Shown: positions 25,683 through 34,473, counted from the first letter of the stretch. The stretch is 64,000 nucleotides of DNA from Collibacillus ludicampi (GCF_023705585.1 NZ_BOQE01000001.1:2109001-2173000); one strand, 5' to 3'. Numbers and translations: made by a program. The notes: generated by a model from the letters alone, not told the origin.

Positions 25683-27542
25683 ATGCTTTTGACATCGCGA
25701 TCTCATAAGCTGATATGCATGATTTTGGATTCACAAGAACCTGTCCGAATTAAAGACATTGCCCGAGAATTGCAGGTAAGCGAACGGACGGTGAAATATG
25801 ATCTGGAAACCGTTCGCAGTTGGTTGCAACGTCATAATATTGAGTTACAATCCCAACCGCATAAAGGGATTTGGATAGAAGATACGGGTATCCGAAATCG
25901 ATTGTATAGTCTTTTGAACGATGGCCAAGGCATTGAAGTATTTCTTCACCCCCAGGAAAGAGTCAAACATTTAATGCTGGAATTATTGTTGCAAGACAGT
26001 CCTATGAAAATCAACGATTTAGCCGGGAAATTACATGTGAGTAGAAACACGGCGATTTCCGATTTATCCATGGCTGAAAATCTTTTGGGAAATTGGAATG
26101 TCTATGTGGAACGGAGTCGGTTTGGAGTTCAGGCAGTTGCGACCGAAATAAACCGGCGTTTGGCACTAGAAAATATCATACAGGGTCTATTTAGCGGAAA
26201 CGATATGTTCAATCTTGTTGAGGGGATCATTCAAGGGAGCGACATTCCTTTACCGGTTGGTCGGACGATGGAAAAACTTCGTCTATCAAGAGATGATATC
26301 CATGCGATTTTCCAAGCAGTGAATAGCATGGTGAATACATGTGAGAAAGGCAACGGAGTACATTTTACAGACCGGATGATCATTGGGATTTATATTCGGT
26401 TGTGCATTGTGATCCAACGCCTTCGCTCCAATCATGAAGTGGTCTTGGAATCTAACGAAATTCTATCTGTTAAAAAACTAAAAATATTTAGTGTGTTACA
26501 GGAAGTTCTCAATGATCTATCGGTTCGTTTGGGTGTAAATATCACAGACCATGAAGCCTGTTTTATCAGTCAACATATGATTGGCATGATTTTACCCGCG
26601 ACGAATGAAGGGATAGAGGATTATTATTCTCTGACCGTGGAATTGATTTCACAAGTAAGCGGTCGAACGGCCATTCATTTCCGGGATGATGCTCTTTTAT
26701 TTGAACATTTGTTGGCACATATGACAGAGAAATTAACAAAATATCGACACGGTGTGGTAGATCCCAATCCTCTCATCTCCGATATTATTCGTTCCTATCC
26801 GGATTTGTTTCATATTGTGAAACAAGTTTGTCAGGATATGTTTTGTAAAATGAATGTTCATTTTTCCGATTCAGACATTGGGTATATTGTGATGCACTTT
26901 CTTGCTTCGCTTAAGCGGATGCAGGAAATGACCAAATGTAAAGCGTTGGTGGTATGTGGAACCGGGAGAGGAACCGCTCAATTTTTAAAAATCATTTTAG
27001 AACATGAAATTCGCCATCTCAAAATTGTTGGCTGCTGTTCCGTATCAGGGTTAGAAAGGCAAATCCAGTTGCATAAACCCGATCTGGTAATTAGTGTGGT
27101 GAATGTTCAAGCGTCGGTTCCCATCGTGGTGGTCAATAGCATTCCGAATCGCCAAGACCTCGATTCGGTCCGGGAAGTGATAACAGAACTTCGTTCACGA
27201 CAGAATCAAAAAGTGACGGTTGATTCACCGCCGTCCGATCTCTCTTCGTTAGAGCAATTCACGCAGGAAGTGATTTGCAAAGGATTTGATCTTAGCCGGA
27301 CGATTCTTTCTGAAATGAAAGATTATTTGAGTGATCAGCGTGCTGAAGGATTGGCTTTGCATCTGATGTTAATGGTTAGCCGTTTGGCGTTTGGTTCAGC
27401 TTATGATGACAACAGTGTGAATCATGAGTGGACATCTGAGCCGATGGCGGTCATTCGTGAGAAATTGATGCACATTTTTCGAGAAAAAAATCTTGTGATT
27501 CCCGAAAGCGAAATCCATGCGATTCTTTGTTATTTTGTCTAA
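25683..27542 (+). CDS. BglG/MtlR-type PRD transcription regulator with EIIB-like domain
   Basis: The 619-residue regulator begins with an HTH (residues 5-65, IKDIARELQVSERTVKYDL) and a second HTH of Mga type (80-135, DLAGKLHVSRNTAISDL). Two PRD domains follow (about 165-280 and 290-395) with conserved phosphorylatable His residues (DHEACFISQHMIG; VHFSDSDIGYIVMHFLAS), then an EIIB-like domain with its Cys in VVCGTGRGTAQFL (about residue 422). The C-terminal 90 residues form another PRD-like helical region instead of the usual EIIA. Such proteins switch operons on or off according to PTS phosphorylation. It heads the operon and surely controls it. Confidence 0.9.
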   Translation: MLLTSRSHKLICMILDSQEPVRIKDIARELQVSERTVKYDLETVRSWLQRHNIELQSQPHKGIWIEDTGIRNRLYSLLNDGQGIEVFLHPQERVKHLMLELLLQDSPMKINDLAGKLHVSRNTAISDLSMAENLLGNWNVYVERSRFGVQAVATEINRRLALENIIQGLFSGNDMFNLVEGIIQGSDIPLPVGRTMEKLRLSRDDIHAIFQAVNSMVNTCEKGNGVHFTDRMIIGIYIRLCIVIQRLRSNHEVVLESNEILSVKKLKIFSVLQEVLNDLSVRLGVNITDHEACFISQHMIGMILPATNEGIEDYYSLTVELISQVSGRTAIHFRDDALLFEHLLAHMTEKLTKYRHGVVDPNPLISDIIRSYPDLFHIVKQVCQDMFCKMNVHFSDSDIGYIVMHFLASLKRMQEMTKCKALVVCGTGRGTAQFLKIILEHEIRHLKIVGCCSVSGLERQIQLHKPDLVISVVNVQASVPIVVVNSIPNRQDLDSVREVITELRSRQNQKVTVDSPPSDLSSLEQFTQEVICKGFDLSRTILSEMKDYLSDQRAEGLALHLMLMVSRLAFGSAYDDNSVNHEWTSEPMAVIREKLMHIFREKNLVIPESEIHAILCYFV

Positions 27543-27560
27543 AGGAAAAGGAGGATAAAG

Positions 27561-28685
27561 TTGGATCTTCTCATTCAAAACGGAACGGTCGCGGATCCTT
27601 CTCAACGCATTTTTCGTTCTCTTGATGTGGGAGTGAAAAACGGAAAAATTGTTGGACTCTTTGAACCGGGGGCGATTTCCGCGGAATCGGCGAAGGTAAG
27701 AATCGACGCTTCCGGATGTTTGGTGACCCCCGGGTTCATTGACCTTCACGTCCATGTATTTGAACATCGGACAGAGTTAGGAATTCACGCGGATCTTGTC
27801 GGGGTGAAGCAAGGGGTGACTACGATTGTAGACGCCGGAAGTACAGGCTCTCGTGATTTCCAATCATTCCTTACCGAAGTTGTTGAAAAAAACCAAACGC
27901 AAGTGCTGTTGTGGATCAATATCGCTTCCCAAGGACTTTGTGATGGCCGTTCGGAATTATCGGATCTGAGTATGTTGAAGCCGGATGAAACAGAAGCGTT
28001 AATCAATCAATACCCGGTGATACGGGGGATTAAAGTCCGCATGAGTCGTTCGGTCGTGAAGGGAAACGGCTTACAGCCTTTAGTCATTGCCAAGAAACTC
28101 GCACAAAAAGTGGGACTCCCTCTTATGGTCCATATAGGAAACGCTCCGCCTCGACTTGGCGAGATTCTGGATCTGCTCGATGCTGGTGATGTTGTTACAC
28201 ATGCTTTTCATGGGAAGGAGGGCGGGATCGTAGATGAAAATGGTTCAATACTTCCGGAAGCGGAGAGAGCACTCAAACGAGGTGTACTTTTTGATGTAGG
28301 ACATGGCAGTTCAAGTTTCAGCTTTCGAACCATGAAGCGGGCAAAAGAACTCAACGTTTTTCCTCACACAATCAGTACAGATATTTATTGTGAGAACATA
28401 AATGGTCCCGTTTTCAGCCTGGTTACAACGATGACCAAATTGTTATCCCTTGGTTTTACTGTTGAGGAAGTGATTGAAGCCTCGACGTGGAGACCTGCGA
28501 AAGTGTTGGGCTTATCGAACGAAATCGGAACTTTGAAAGAACAAACGATTGCCGATATAACCATTCTAAAAATGATTCCGGAACCGATTACCTTGATCGA
28601 TTCTGAAAATGAAAAGATGGTGGGCAATCCTCATTTGCTGGTTCAATACACGATAAAAGCAGGAAAGGTTTTGAAACATGTTTGA
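27561..28685 (+). CDS. amidohydrolase/deacetylase-family metallohydrolase
   Basis: The 374-residue enzyme has the dihydroorotase/NagA-like amidohydrolase fold. Metal ligands are visible: DLHVHVFEH (about residue 62), an acidic/Lys region at VRMSRSVVKGNG, VHIGNAPP (about 190), THAFHGK (about 214) and TDIYCENINGP with the catalytic Asp (about 274). TTG start with AGGAGG at ideal spacing. It lies next to DgaE/DgaF-type genes, which suggests deacylation of an N-acylated amino-sugar acid before the lyase step. The substrate is inferred from context only. Confidence 0.85.
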   Translation: MDLLIQNGTVADPSQRIFRSLDVGVKNGKIVGLFEPGAISAESAKVRIDASGCLVTPGFIDLHVHVFEHRTELGIHADLVGVKQGVTTIVDAGSTGSRDFQSFLTEVVEKNQTQVLLWINIASQGLCDGRSELSDLSMLKPDETEALINQYPVIRGIKVRMSRSVVKGNGLQPLVIAKKLAQKVGLPLMVHIGNAPPRLGEILDLLDAGDVVTHAFHGKEGGIVDENGSILPEAERALKRGVLFDVGHGSSSFSFRTMKRAKELNVFPHTISTDIYCENINGPVFSLVTTMTKLLSLGFTVEEVIEASTWRPAKVLGLSNEIGTLKEQTIADITILKMIPEPITLIDSENEKMVGNPHLLVQYTIKAGKVLKHV

Positions 28686-29037
28686 TGATCTGATTCAAGA
28701 GATTTCGAAAAAAAATCCATTATCCTTACAAGAAAAGAATGAATTAATTTCATTGCTAGTGAATGTAAAAGAAAAGACAGAAAAGATCTCGCTTTCTTTT
28801 ACAAAGGAACGATGGGTAGCGATAGCCGTTCACTTGTTGGCGTTTATGCGGCGGGTGAAACAAGGTGAATCTTTGCCCCCCATTGAACAAGAGATATGGG
28901 ACCAAGTCAGCCAAGAGATGAAAGATGTGAGCCAACAAGTACTGCAGACTTATGGCATGGACAAAAATCAAAATATTGAAAATACCGAAATATTCTTGCT
29001 TGCCGTTCATTTCGAAACGGCAAAATTTGAACAATAA
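28678..29037 (+). CDS. stand-alone PRD-like domain protein
   Basis: The 119-residue, all-helical protein matches a single PRD domain: NELISLLVNVKEKTE, a conserved RWVAIAVHLLAFMRRV with the candidate phospho-His, and a final ILLAVHFETAK-like segment with a second His. It overlaps the amidohydrolase gene by 8 bp. In related operons this small PRD protein always travels with the SFCGS/DUF431x genes. It may be a phosphorylation sensor or a subunit of the transport system. Confidence 0.75.
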   Translation: MFDDLIQEISKKNPLSLQEKNELISLLVNVKEKTEKISLSFTKERWVAIAVHLLAFMRRVKQGESLPPIEQEIWDQVSQEMKDVSQQVLQTYGMDKNQNIENTEIFLLAVHFETAKFEQ

Positions 29038-29051
29038 CGGGGGAAGAAGGA

Positions 29052-29417
29052 ATGGAACGAAAAGTAAAAGTGGTTATCGGTGACCGATTGGGAAAAGGTC
29101 AGAAAGTGGCAAAAGGAGTTGAGTCGGCAGGTGGAATACCTATTTTGATTCCGGGTGTGGGTGCAGACATGAAGGTTGGGGACTTCATGCATAAAGAAGG
29201 GGCTGACTTTGGCATTTCCTTCTGTGGAAGTGGTGGTGCGGGAGCATTAACCGCGAAAACGAAATATCATTACCCGGTTGAATTTGGCCTTCGTTCGATT
29301 GAAGCGGGTATTACTGCTTTGCGGGAGGGAAAGAAAGTCATTGGCTTCGGGTTTATGGACACGGAAGAGTTGGGCAGGCGGCTCACCGAAGAGTATATCA
29401 AAATCATAGGAGGTTAA
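29052..29417 (+). CDS. glycine-rich SFCGS-family protein
   Basis: This 121-residue protein carries the family signature SFCGSGGAGALTAKTKY (about residues 57-73). The Cys in a Gly-rich loop after a beta strand resembles the phosphocysteine loop of PTS EIIB domains (compare CGTGRGTA in the operon's own regulator). The N-terminus has a Rossmann-like strand-loop (VKVVIGDRLGKGQKVAKGV). No membrane segment. I infer a cytosolic, possibly phosphocarrier, part of the transport module; no member's function is known to me. Confidence 0.8.
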   Translation: MERKVKVVIGDRLGKGQKVAKGVESAGGIPILIPGVGADMKVGDFMHKEGADFGISFCGSGGAGALTAKTKYHYPVEFGLRSIEAGITALREGKKVIGFGFMDTEELGRRLTEEYIKIIGG

Positions 29418-29419
29418 CG

Positions 29420-29758
29420 ATGTACAAATCTTTCACCCACACGCTAACACTAAGTGGAGTCGGAGAAACAAAGGAAGCGGCATTCAATAAAATTTTTTCA
29501 CAGATTCAGAGGAAAATCGCACAAGACATCCCAGGAATCCCCTTGCGGATCGAACCACAAAATGTGGAAATCATTCGTGCAAAGGAAACGATATACACGG
29601 AGCGATTCATGGGAATTTTCTTTCCGCGAAAACGAACACGCTATGAGATTACAGCACAAATTACCGTTCAATTGCGTATCATAGATGTTTCGAAGATTGA
29701 ATTTGAAAGAGAAGAAGAGCATCTGACAAGGGTCCAGCACTTGATTCGTATGGAATGA
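29420..29758 (+). CDS. DUF4312-family protein
   Basis: The 112-residue soluble protein starts 2 bp after the SFCGS gene, with an AGGAGG site. It has the family pattern FTHTLTLSGVGETKEAAFNKIFSQIQ and a later ERFMGIFFPRKRTRYEI segment. It has a mixed alpha/beta make-up and no membrane span. Function is unknown. Its fixed place between SFCGS and DUF4311 suggests it is a subunit of the same complex. Confidence 0.8.
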   Translation: MYKSFTHTLTLSGVGETKEAAFNKIFSQIQRKIAQDIPGIPLRIEPQNVEIIRAKETIYTERFMGIFFPRKRTRYEITAQITVQLRIIDVSKIEFEREEEHLTRVQHLIRME

Positions 29759-29788
29759 AGAAAAATATCATGATATAGGAGGAATGAA

Positions 29789-30574
29789 ATGGAAACTCTA
29801 GTCATTCTATTGGAATCCATTATTATTGGAGCACTCGTTGGATTTGGTGTGGGTGCCGGTGCCGCGAGAATGTTCCATGCCCCTACTGTACAGGGGATGG
29901 GAGCGTTCCGAACCTATGGGGAATTGAACGCCTGTGAAGGGGATCCTATTGCACACTTTTCATTTGGTCTAGGGTTTTTGTTCAACTCATGGGCTTCCAT
30001 TGTAGGTGCGGGAGCTTTTACTCAAGACGTGGAGCACCGGATTATTCCAAACTGGGCGGCTGCCGCATTGTTATGGAAAAACAGAAATGTCGAAGAAACA
30101 TTGCACAATCCGAAAAAAATGGCTTTTGCGGGTGCGATCGTGGGAATGATCGTCGTTACTGTTATGAACTCAACGGCCGCTTCGATTCCCGAATCGATGC
30201 AAAAGGTAGCCACGGCGGTATTAGTCCCCGCTGCAAACTGGTTGATTAACCCGATCATGCCGATTGTATTCTGGACGGCGGCGATGGATGCCGGAAAACG
30301 TACCGGCGTGTGGGGGACTGTTCTTGGTGGAGTGGCACATTTGATCATGGGGAACGCTGTACCGGGCATTGTGTTGGGGATTTTAATAGGAAAAGGGATC
30401 GACGACAGCGGTTGGAACCGAATTACGAAAACACTCGTGACTGCTGTGATTTTACTGTTTATCCTCAGCGGATTCTTCCGCGGTTTTGATGTGAAATTGT
30501 TGCAAAGCATTCATGTAACAGTTCCTCAAGGGCTCATTGAATTTCATAAGCTCTTTGGTTCCGAGGTGAAGTAA
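29789..30574 (+). CDS. DUF4311-family integral membrane protein
   Basis: The 261-residue protein has about six to seven hydrophobic spans: an N-terminal Gly-rich span (IIIGALVGFGVGAGAARMF), a central NACEGDPIAHFSFGLGFLFNSWAS motif that is well ordered around charged and His residues, and several Ala/Gly-rich spans to the end. SD AGGAGG. With DUF4310 it forms the membrane part of the proposed transporter. No transport activity has been assigned to this family as far as I know. Confidence 0.85.
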   Translation: METLVILLESIIIGALVGFGVGAGAARMFHAPTVQGMGAFRTYGELNACEGDPIAHFSFGLGFLFNSWASIVGAGAFTQDVEHRIIPNWAAAALLWKNRNVEETLHNPKKMAFAGAIVGMIVVTVMNSTAASIPESMQKVATAVLVPAANWLINPIMPIVFWTAAMDAGKRTGVWGTVLGGVAHLIMGNAVPGIVLGILIGKGIDDSGWNRITKTLVTAVILLFILSGFFRGFDVKLLQSIHVTVPQGLIEFHKLFGSEVK

Positions 30575-30575
30575 A

Positions 30576-31223
30576 ATGGATTATCAAAATAGAGGTTTTT
30601 GGTATTCAGAAAATGCTTTCATCTTATTTGTCGCTTGTCTCTCTGCCGGTATCTTCGCAGGAACTCATATGTACTATGTCTACCATGTTGGCGCATTCAA
30701 TGATATCGCGGTTGTTGCTTTACTGGCTGCCGGAATAAAAGGAGGAAGCTTCGGTGCAGCCGCCGCTTTTGGGGCGAGCTTCCTATTCGCCCGTGTGCTG
30801 GAAGGCCCTCTCGTTGGAATCCTGGATATCGGTGGGGCCTTGCAGACCGGAGTGGGAATTGGTATTCCGGCTATCATGCTGGCCGCGGGCATTACGGGTC
30901 CATTAGCTTCTTTTCCTCTCGCTCTTTTGACAGGTGCAGTGATCGGTGCAGTCATTGGGCTTATCATCGTTCTCATCCGGAAATTCACAATCAATTCAGC
31001 AAACTCCACCTTTGGGGCTGATGTCATGATGGGGGCGGGTAACGCGGCGGGCCGTTACCTGGGACCACTGATTGTGATTGCTGCTATTATGGCATCCATT
31101 CCAGTAGGAATTGGAGCAACAGTAGGAGCGGCAATTTTCTATGCTTATAAGAAACCGATCGCTGGAGGAGCCATTTTGGGAGCCATGATCATGGGAGCCA
31201 TTTTCCCAATCGTTACAAAATAA
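30576..31223 (+). CDS. DUF4310-family integral membrane protein
   Basis: The 215-residue protein starts 1 bp after the DUF4311 stop. It has about five to six Gly/Ala-rich spans and repeated GG/AGI patterns (LLAAGIKGGSFGAAAAFGASFL, GADVMMGAGNAAGRYLGPL). It probably pairs with DUF4311 to form a channel or carrier. The split into two small membrane proteins plus two small soluble ones recalls the C/D and A/B division of multi-subunit PTS permeases, though I see no sequence identity to them. Confidence 0.85.
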   Translation: MDYQNRGFWYSENAFILFVACLSAGIFAGTHMYYVYHVGAFNDIAVVALLAAGIKGGSFGAAAAFGASFLFARVLEGPLVGILDIGGALQTGVGIGIPAIMLAAGITGPLASFPLALLTGAVIGAVIGLIIVLIRKFTINSANSTFGADVMMGAGNAAGRYLGPLIVIAAIMASIPVGIGATVGAAIFYAYKKPIAGGAILGAMIMGAIFPIVTK

Positions 31224-31272
31224 TTACAAATTGGAGCTGGATTTCAGTCGTAAAATTTCGAGAGGTGTTATG

Positions 31273-32391
31273 ATGGGTATTTATCAGGACTTCGGATTAA
31301 AACAAATCATCAATGCAAGCGGAAAAATGACGGCACTAGGCGCAAGCGCAGTCCATCCGGAAGTCGCAAAGGCGCTCTCGGATGCCTCGATGGACTATGT
31401 GGATATTCACGAACTTATGCTGGCAGCCGGTAAAATCATTGCAACCGTTACAGGTGCAGAGGATGGCTGCCCCACTTCAGGGGCCGCTGGCGGAATCGCG
31501 ATCAGCGTGGCTGCCGTCATTGCAGGAACCCATTTGACCAGGATTGAAAAGCTTCCATTTTCAGATGGACTCAAAAATGAGATTGTGATCCAGAAAGGGC
31601 ATGCGATTCATTTTGGGGCTTCGATCACGCAGATGATTTCCTTGGGTGGAGGAAAAGTAGTAGAAGTCGGTCAAGCCAATCATGTGGAAAAGAAACATAT
31701 CATGGAAGCCATCAATGAGCAAACGGCAGCTATTTTTTATGTAAAATCGCATCATGCCGTTCAAAAGGGTATGCAATCACTGGAAACGATGATTTCGATC
31801 GCAAAGGAATATCAAATTCCGATCATTGTTGATGCGGCTGCCGAAGAAGATCTGCGCAAATATATTGCCATGGGAGCGGATCTCGTGATTTACAGTGGCG
31901 GTAAAGCGATTGAAGGACCTACTTCCGGGTTTATCTGTGGCCGCGCCTCTTTGATTGAAGCTTGCCGTGCCCAATATAAAGGAATAGGCCGGGCGATGAA
32001 AGTAGGAAAGGAAGCGATTGTAGGGTTATTGACAGCTCTTCGGCGTTACGGATTCAAGGAAGATTTATCTCAGGAACAGCGGCGGCGGATGTTATGGTTG
32101 ATCGAACAGATAAAAGACATCAACGGAATTGAAGGAAGCATTGTACAAGATGAAGCAGGGCGCGACATTTACAGGGCCCAACTCAAGATTGATTCGAAAG
32201 TACTTGGAATGAGCGCGCATGAATTGATCCGTCGTTTGGAAGAAGGCAATCCCGCCATCTATACGCGGAATCATTATGCCAATATAGGGATTATCAATAT
32301 AGATCCAAGACCCTTGTTACCGGGTCAAGAACAATTGATTGTCAAACGTATAAAAGAAATCGTGGAGGAGACATATGAACATTCAATTTAA
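31273..32391 (+). CDS. DgaE-family PLP-dependent ammonia-lyase
   Basis: The 372-residue enzyme is of the SelA-like fold type I PLP group, DgaE branch. Residues seen: QIINASGKMTALGAS, TSGAAGGIAISVAA, IIVDAAAEEDL (the Asp that pairs with the PLP pyridine) and IYSGGKAIEGPTSGF with the Schiff-base Lys (about residue 216). DgaE releases ammonia from D-glucosaminate-6-phosphate to give KDGP. I chose ATG 31273 because GAGGTG lies 5 bases upstream; an upstream in-frame codon has no ribosome site. It is not SelA: it sits in a sugar-acid operon and overlaps dgaF. Confidence 0.86.
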   Translation: MGIYQDFGLKQIINASGKMTALGASAVHPEVAKALSDASMDYVDIHELMLAAGKIIATVTGAEDGCPTSGAAGGIAISVAAVIAGTHLTRIEKLPFSDGLKNEIVIQKGHAIHFGASITQMISLGGGKVVEVGQANHVEKKHIMEAINEQTAAIFYVKSHHAVQKGMQSLETMISIAKEYQIPIIVDAAAEEDLRKYIAMGADLVIYSGGKAIEGPTSGFICGRASLIEACRAQYKGIGRAMKVGKEAIVGLLTALRRYGFKEDLSQEQRRRMLWLIEQIKDINGIEGSIVQDEAGRDIYRAQLKIDSKVLGMSAHELIRRLEEGNPAIYTRNHYANIGIINIDPRPLLPGQEQLIVKRIKEIVEETYEHSI

Positions 32392-33094
32392 TGTACTCGC
32401 AAAAAATGTACAAAATGCAAAGGAAATCATGGAAGTCACCGACGGTCACGCTTTGATCGGAATCATGGTAAAACATTTTCCCACTGTTGATGATGCTGTC
32501 AAGACTGTACAGGAATTTCAATCGGAAAATATTCCGGTTTCGGTTGGATTGGGAGCCGGGGATCCGGCACAGTGGGAGAGAGTCGTTCAAGTTTCCGTGC
32601 GTACGAAACCGGCCCATGTCAATCAAATATTTCCTGCCGCTGGTTATACGATCGCTTCCTTGCGAAGCGTCAAGAGTGAACAAACCATTGTGAATGCAAT
32701 GATCACACCGAGTGGGACACCCGGCAAGGTGTTTATTTCGACAGGACCTGTCAGTCAGCAATATCAGGAACCTGTTTCCTGTGATCTGGCTGCAGCCTTG
32801 CTGGCAGAGATCGGTGTTCCATCCATCAAGTTTTATCCTATTGAAGGTAAAAAGAGATTAGATGAAGTGGCTGAGATGGTTAAAGCTGCAGTGCGTCATC
32901 AGATCTATATTTTTGAACCGACCGGGGGGATTGACGTGGATTCGTTACCGGAGATTGTAAAGGTTTGCGCGGAACACGGCGCAAAGCGAATCATTCCCCA
33001 CATCTACACGTCCATTATTGATAAAGAAACGGGATTCACCCGCATCGAGGATGTTCAGGCATTGGCCCAATCTGTATCCAAATTGACACTTTAG
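32375..33094 (+). CDS. KDGP aldolase (DgaF family)
   Basis: The 239-residue enzyme matches the DgaF branch of KDGP aldolases, which split 2-keto-3-deoxy-6-phosphogluconate into pyruvate and glyceraldehyde-3-phosphate. It has a TIM-barrel pattern: NIPVSVGLGAGDPAQW, PAHVNQIFPAAGYT, VNAMITPSGTPGKVFISTGP, SIKFYPIEGKKR (candidate Schiff-base Lys) and FEPTGGID. ATG with GGAGGAG; it overlaps dgaE by 17 bp. It is the last enzyme of the operon. Confidence 0.86.
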   Translation: MNIQFNVLAKNVQNAKEIMEVTDGHALIGIMVKHFPTVDDAVKTVQEFQSENIPVSVGLGAGDPAQWERVVQVSVRTKPAHVNQIFPAAGYTIASLRSVKSEQTIVNAMITPSGTPGKVFISTGPVSQQYQEPVSCDLAAALLAEIGVPSIKFYPIEGKKRLDEVAEMVKAAVRHQIYIFEPTGGIDVDSLPEIVKVCAEHGAKRIIPHIYTSIIDKETGFTRIEDVQALAQSVSKLTL

Positions 33095-33186
33095 AAGAGA
33101 TAGAGGACAGGCATGCTTGCAGCATGTTTCAGACGGAAAATTCATGTTGAAGAAACGATTCGTGTATCTCGCACAAAACATAAATG

Positions 33187-33220
33187 GCTCGTATCTTTAA
33201 TGAAAAGATACGGGCTTTTT
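33187..33220 (+). terminator. terminator of the DgaE/DgaF operon
   Basis: GCTCGTATCTTT pairs with AAAGATACGGGC, followed by TTTTT and a further T-rich stretch. Confidence 0.88.
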
Positions 33221-33300
33221 ATTTTGTAAGCCGTGAATCTATTCGTGACCGGAGTAATGACTGAAATTATCAAGTAATGATCGATTGGAATAGAAGTATT

Positions 33301-33337
33301 TATTCATTTGTGAATAATAAGTATTCATTATTGAATA
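33301..33337. promoter_or_regulatory. tandem operators TATTCA-N4-TGAATA
   Basis: Two 16-bp palindromes, TATTCATTTGTGAATA (33301-33316) and TATTCATTATTGAATA (33322-33337), start 21 bp apart, about two helical turns. They lie about 165 bp before the ureohydrolase gene. No regulator gene is adjacent. Confidence 0.65.
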
Positions 33338-33445
33338 ACAAGGATCTATATACCTTTCATGGGAACTTTTGTGTACTTATTTATAATTGTGCGAAAAATT
33401 GATTAAAATCTCGAATATTTCCTATTAACGTAAAGTCTAAATGAT

Positions 33446-33462
33446 TGGAATAAATGTTGCAT
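33446..33462 (+). promoter_or_regulatory. possible sigma-54 (-24/-12) promoter
   Basis: TGGAATAAATGTTGCAT keeps the GG and GC pairs at the exact spacing of TGGCAC-N5-TTGC. It lies 37 bp before the ATG of the ureohydrolase gene. Sigma-54 controls arginine/amine catabolism in Bacillales, but no enhancer-binding activator is in this window. Confidence 0.4.
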
Positions 33463-33498
33463 ACTTTCATTTTCAGTTACATAAAAAGGAGGATCATT

Positions 33499-34473
33499 AT
33501 GACAAAGTACCAACCGAAAGATTCATTTCAGTCTCCGCGTTTCTGTGGACCCCGAACCTTTATGCGTCTCCCGCATGTTGATCGGATAGATGATCAAATG
33601 GATTTTGTCATTCTAGGCATTCCGTTTGATTCCGGTCAATCGTTTCGTACGGGAGCCCGATTCGGGCCGGCGGCGATTCGAGATTTCTCGATTTTGTTAC
33701 GTCCCTTTAATCCTGAGCAAAACATCAATTTGTTTGAATACGTGTCTGGTGTCGATTACGGTGATCTCCCTGTAATCCCCGGGTATATTGCGGAAACCTA
33801 CGACAAGATCGTGGAAGGATTGGATCCAATAGTTGATAAAGGGATTATTCCCATAGTTTTGGGAGGGGATCATTCGATTACTTTGGGGGAACTTCGAGCC
33901 ATCGCCAAGAAACACGGTTCGGTCGCATTAGTACATTTCGATGCTCATTCAGATACATGGGACAGTTATTTTGGACAAAAATACAACCACGGGACACCGT
34001 TTCGTCGGGCAGTAGAAGAAGGATTACTCGATGTATCTCGATCAATTCAAGTGGGGATGCGCGGTGGCTTATACTCACCGGAAGACTTACAGGATGCCCG
34101 GGAACTGGGCTTTGAAGTCTGGACAACCAATCAATTTAAGCAAGTCGGTGTAACACAAATGCTGAACGTAATCCGAGAGAGGGTTGGAGAAGGTCCGGTT
34201 TTCTTGTCGTTTGACATCGATTTCCTTGACCCCGTTTATGCGCCTGGGACCGGCACTCCTGAAGTTGCCGGTGTGAGTATTGACGACGCATTAGCTTTAG
34301 TAAGAGGTCTTACTGATTTAAACTTTGTCGGTTTTGATTTAGTTGAGGTTCTTCCCGCTTATGACAGCGGACAAATTACAGCGGCCGCTGCTGCCAACAT
34401 AGTATTTGAATTTATTACATTGATTGCATTAATGAAACGGCAAAAGGTTCAACAGAAGTCGGTGATGATGTAA
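33499..34473 (+). CDS. agmatinase-family ureohydrolase (guanidinobutyrase/guanidinopropionase-like)
   Basis: The 324-residue enzyme is a binuclear-Mn ureohydrolase. Metal motifs are intact: GGDHSIT, HFDAHSDTWD and SFDIDFLDP. The N-terminal RFCGPRTFMRLPH resembles Pseudomonas guanidinobutyrase and guanidinopropionase more than arginase. It would hydrolyse a guanidino compound to urea and an amine. The ATG at 33499 has AAGGAGG; the frame extends upstream without a ribosome site. The next genes (aldehyde dehydrogenase, NCS1 permease, cyclase) suggest a guanidino-compound or amine catabolic operon. The exact substrate cannot be read from sequence. Confidence 0.88.
   Translation: MTKYQPKDSFQSPRFCGPRTFMRLPHVDRIDDQMDFVILGIPFDSGQSFRTGARFGPAAIRDFSILLRPFNPEQNINLFEYVSGVDYGDLPVIPGYIAETYDKIVEGLDPIVDKGIIPIVLGGDHSITLGELRAIAKKHGSVALVHFDAHSDTWDSYFGQKYNHGTPFRRAVEEGLLDVSRSIQVGMRGGLYSPEDLQDARELGFEVWTTNQFKQVGVTQMLNVIRERVGEGPVFLSFDIDFLDPVYAPGTGTPEVAGVSIDDALALVRGLTDLNFVGFDLVEVLPAYDSGQITAAAAANIVFEFITLIALMKRQKVQQKSVMM

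Noticed and set aside
31273-32391. Selenocysteine synthase (SelA) for the selenoproteins of this window
   Set aside because: The fold is SelA-like, but the sequence and the operon fit the DgaE lyase branch.
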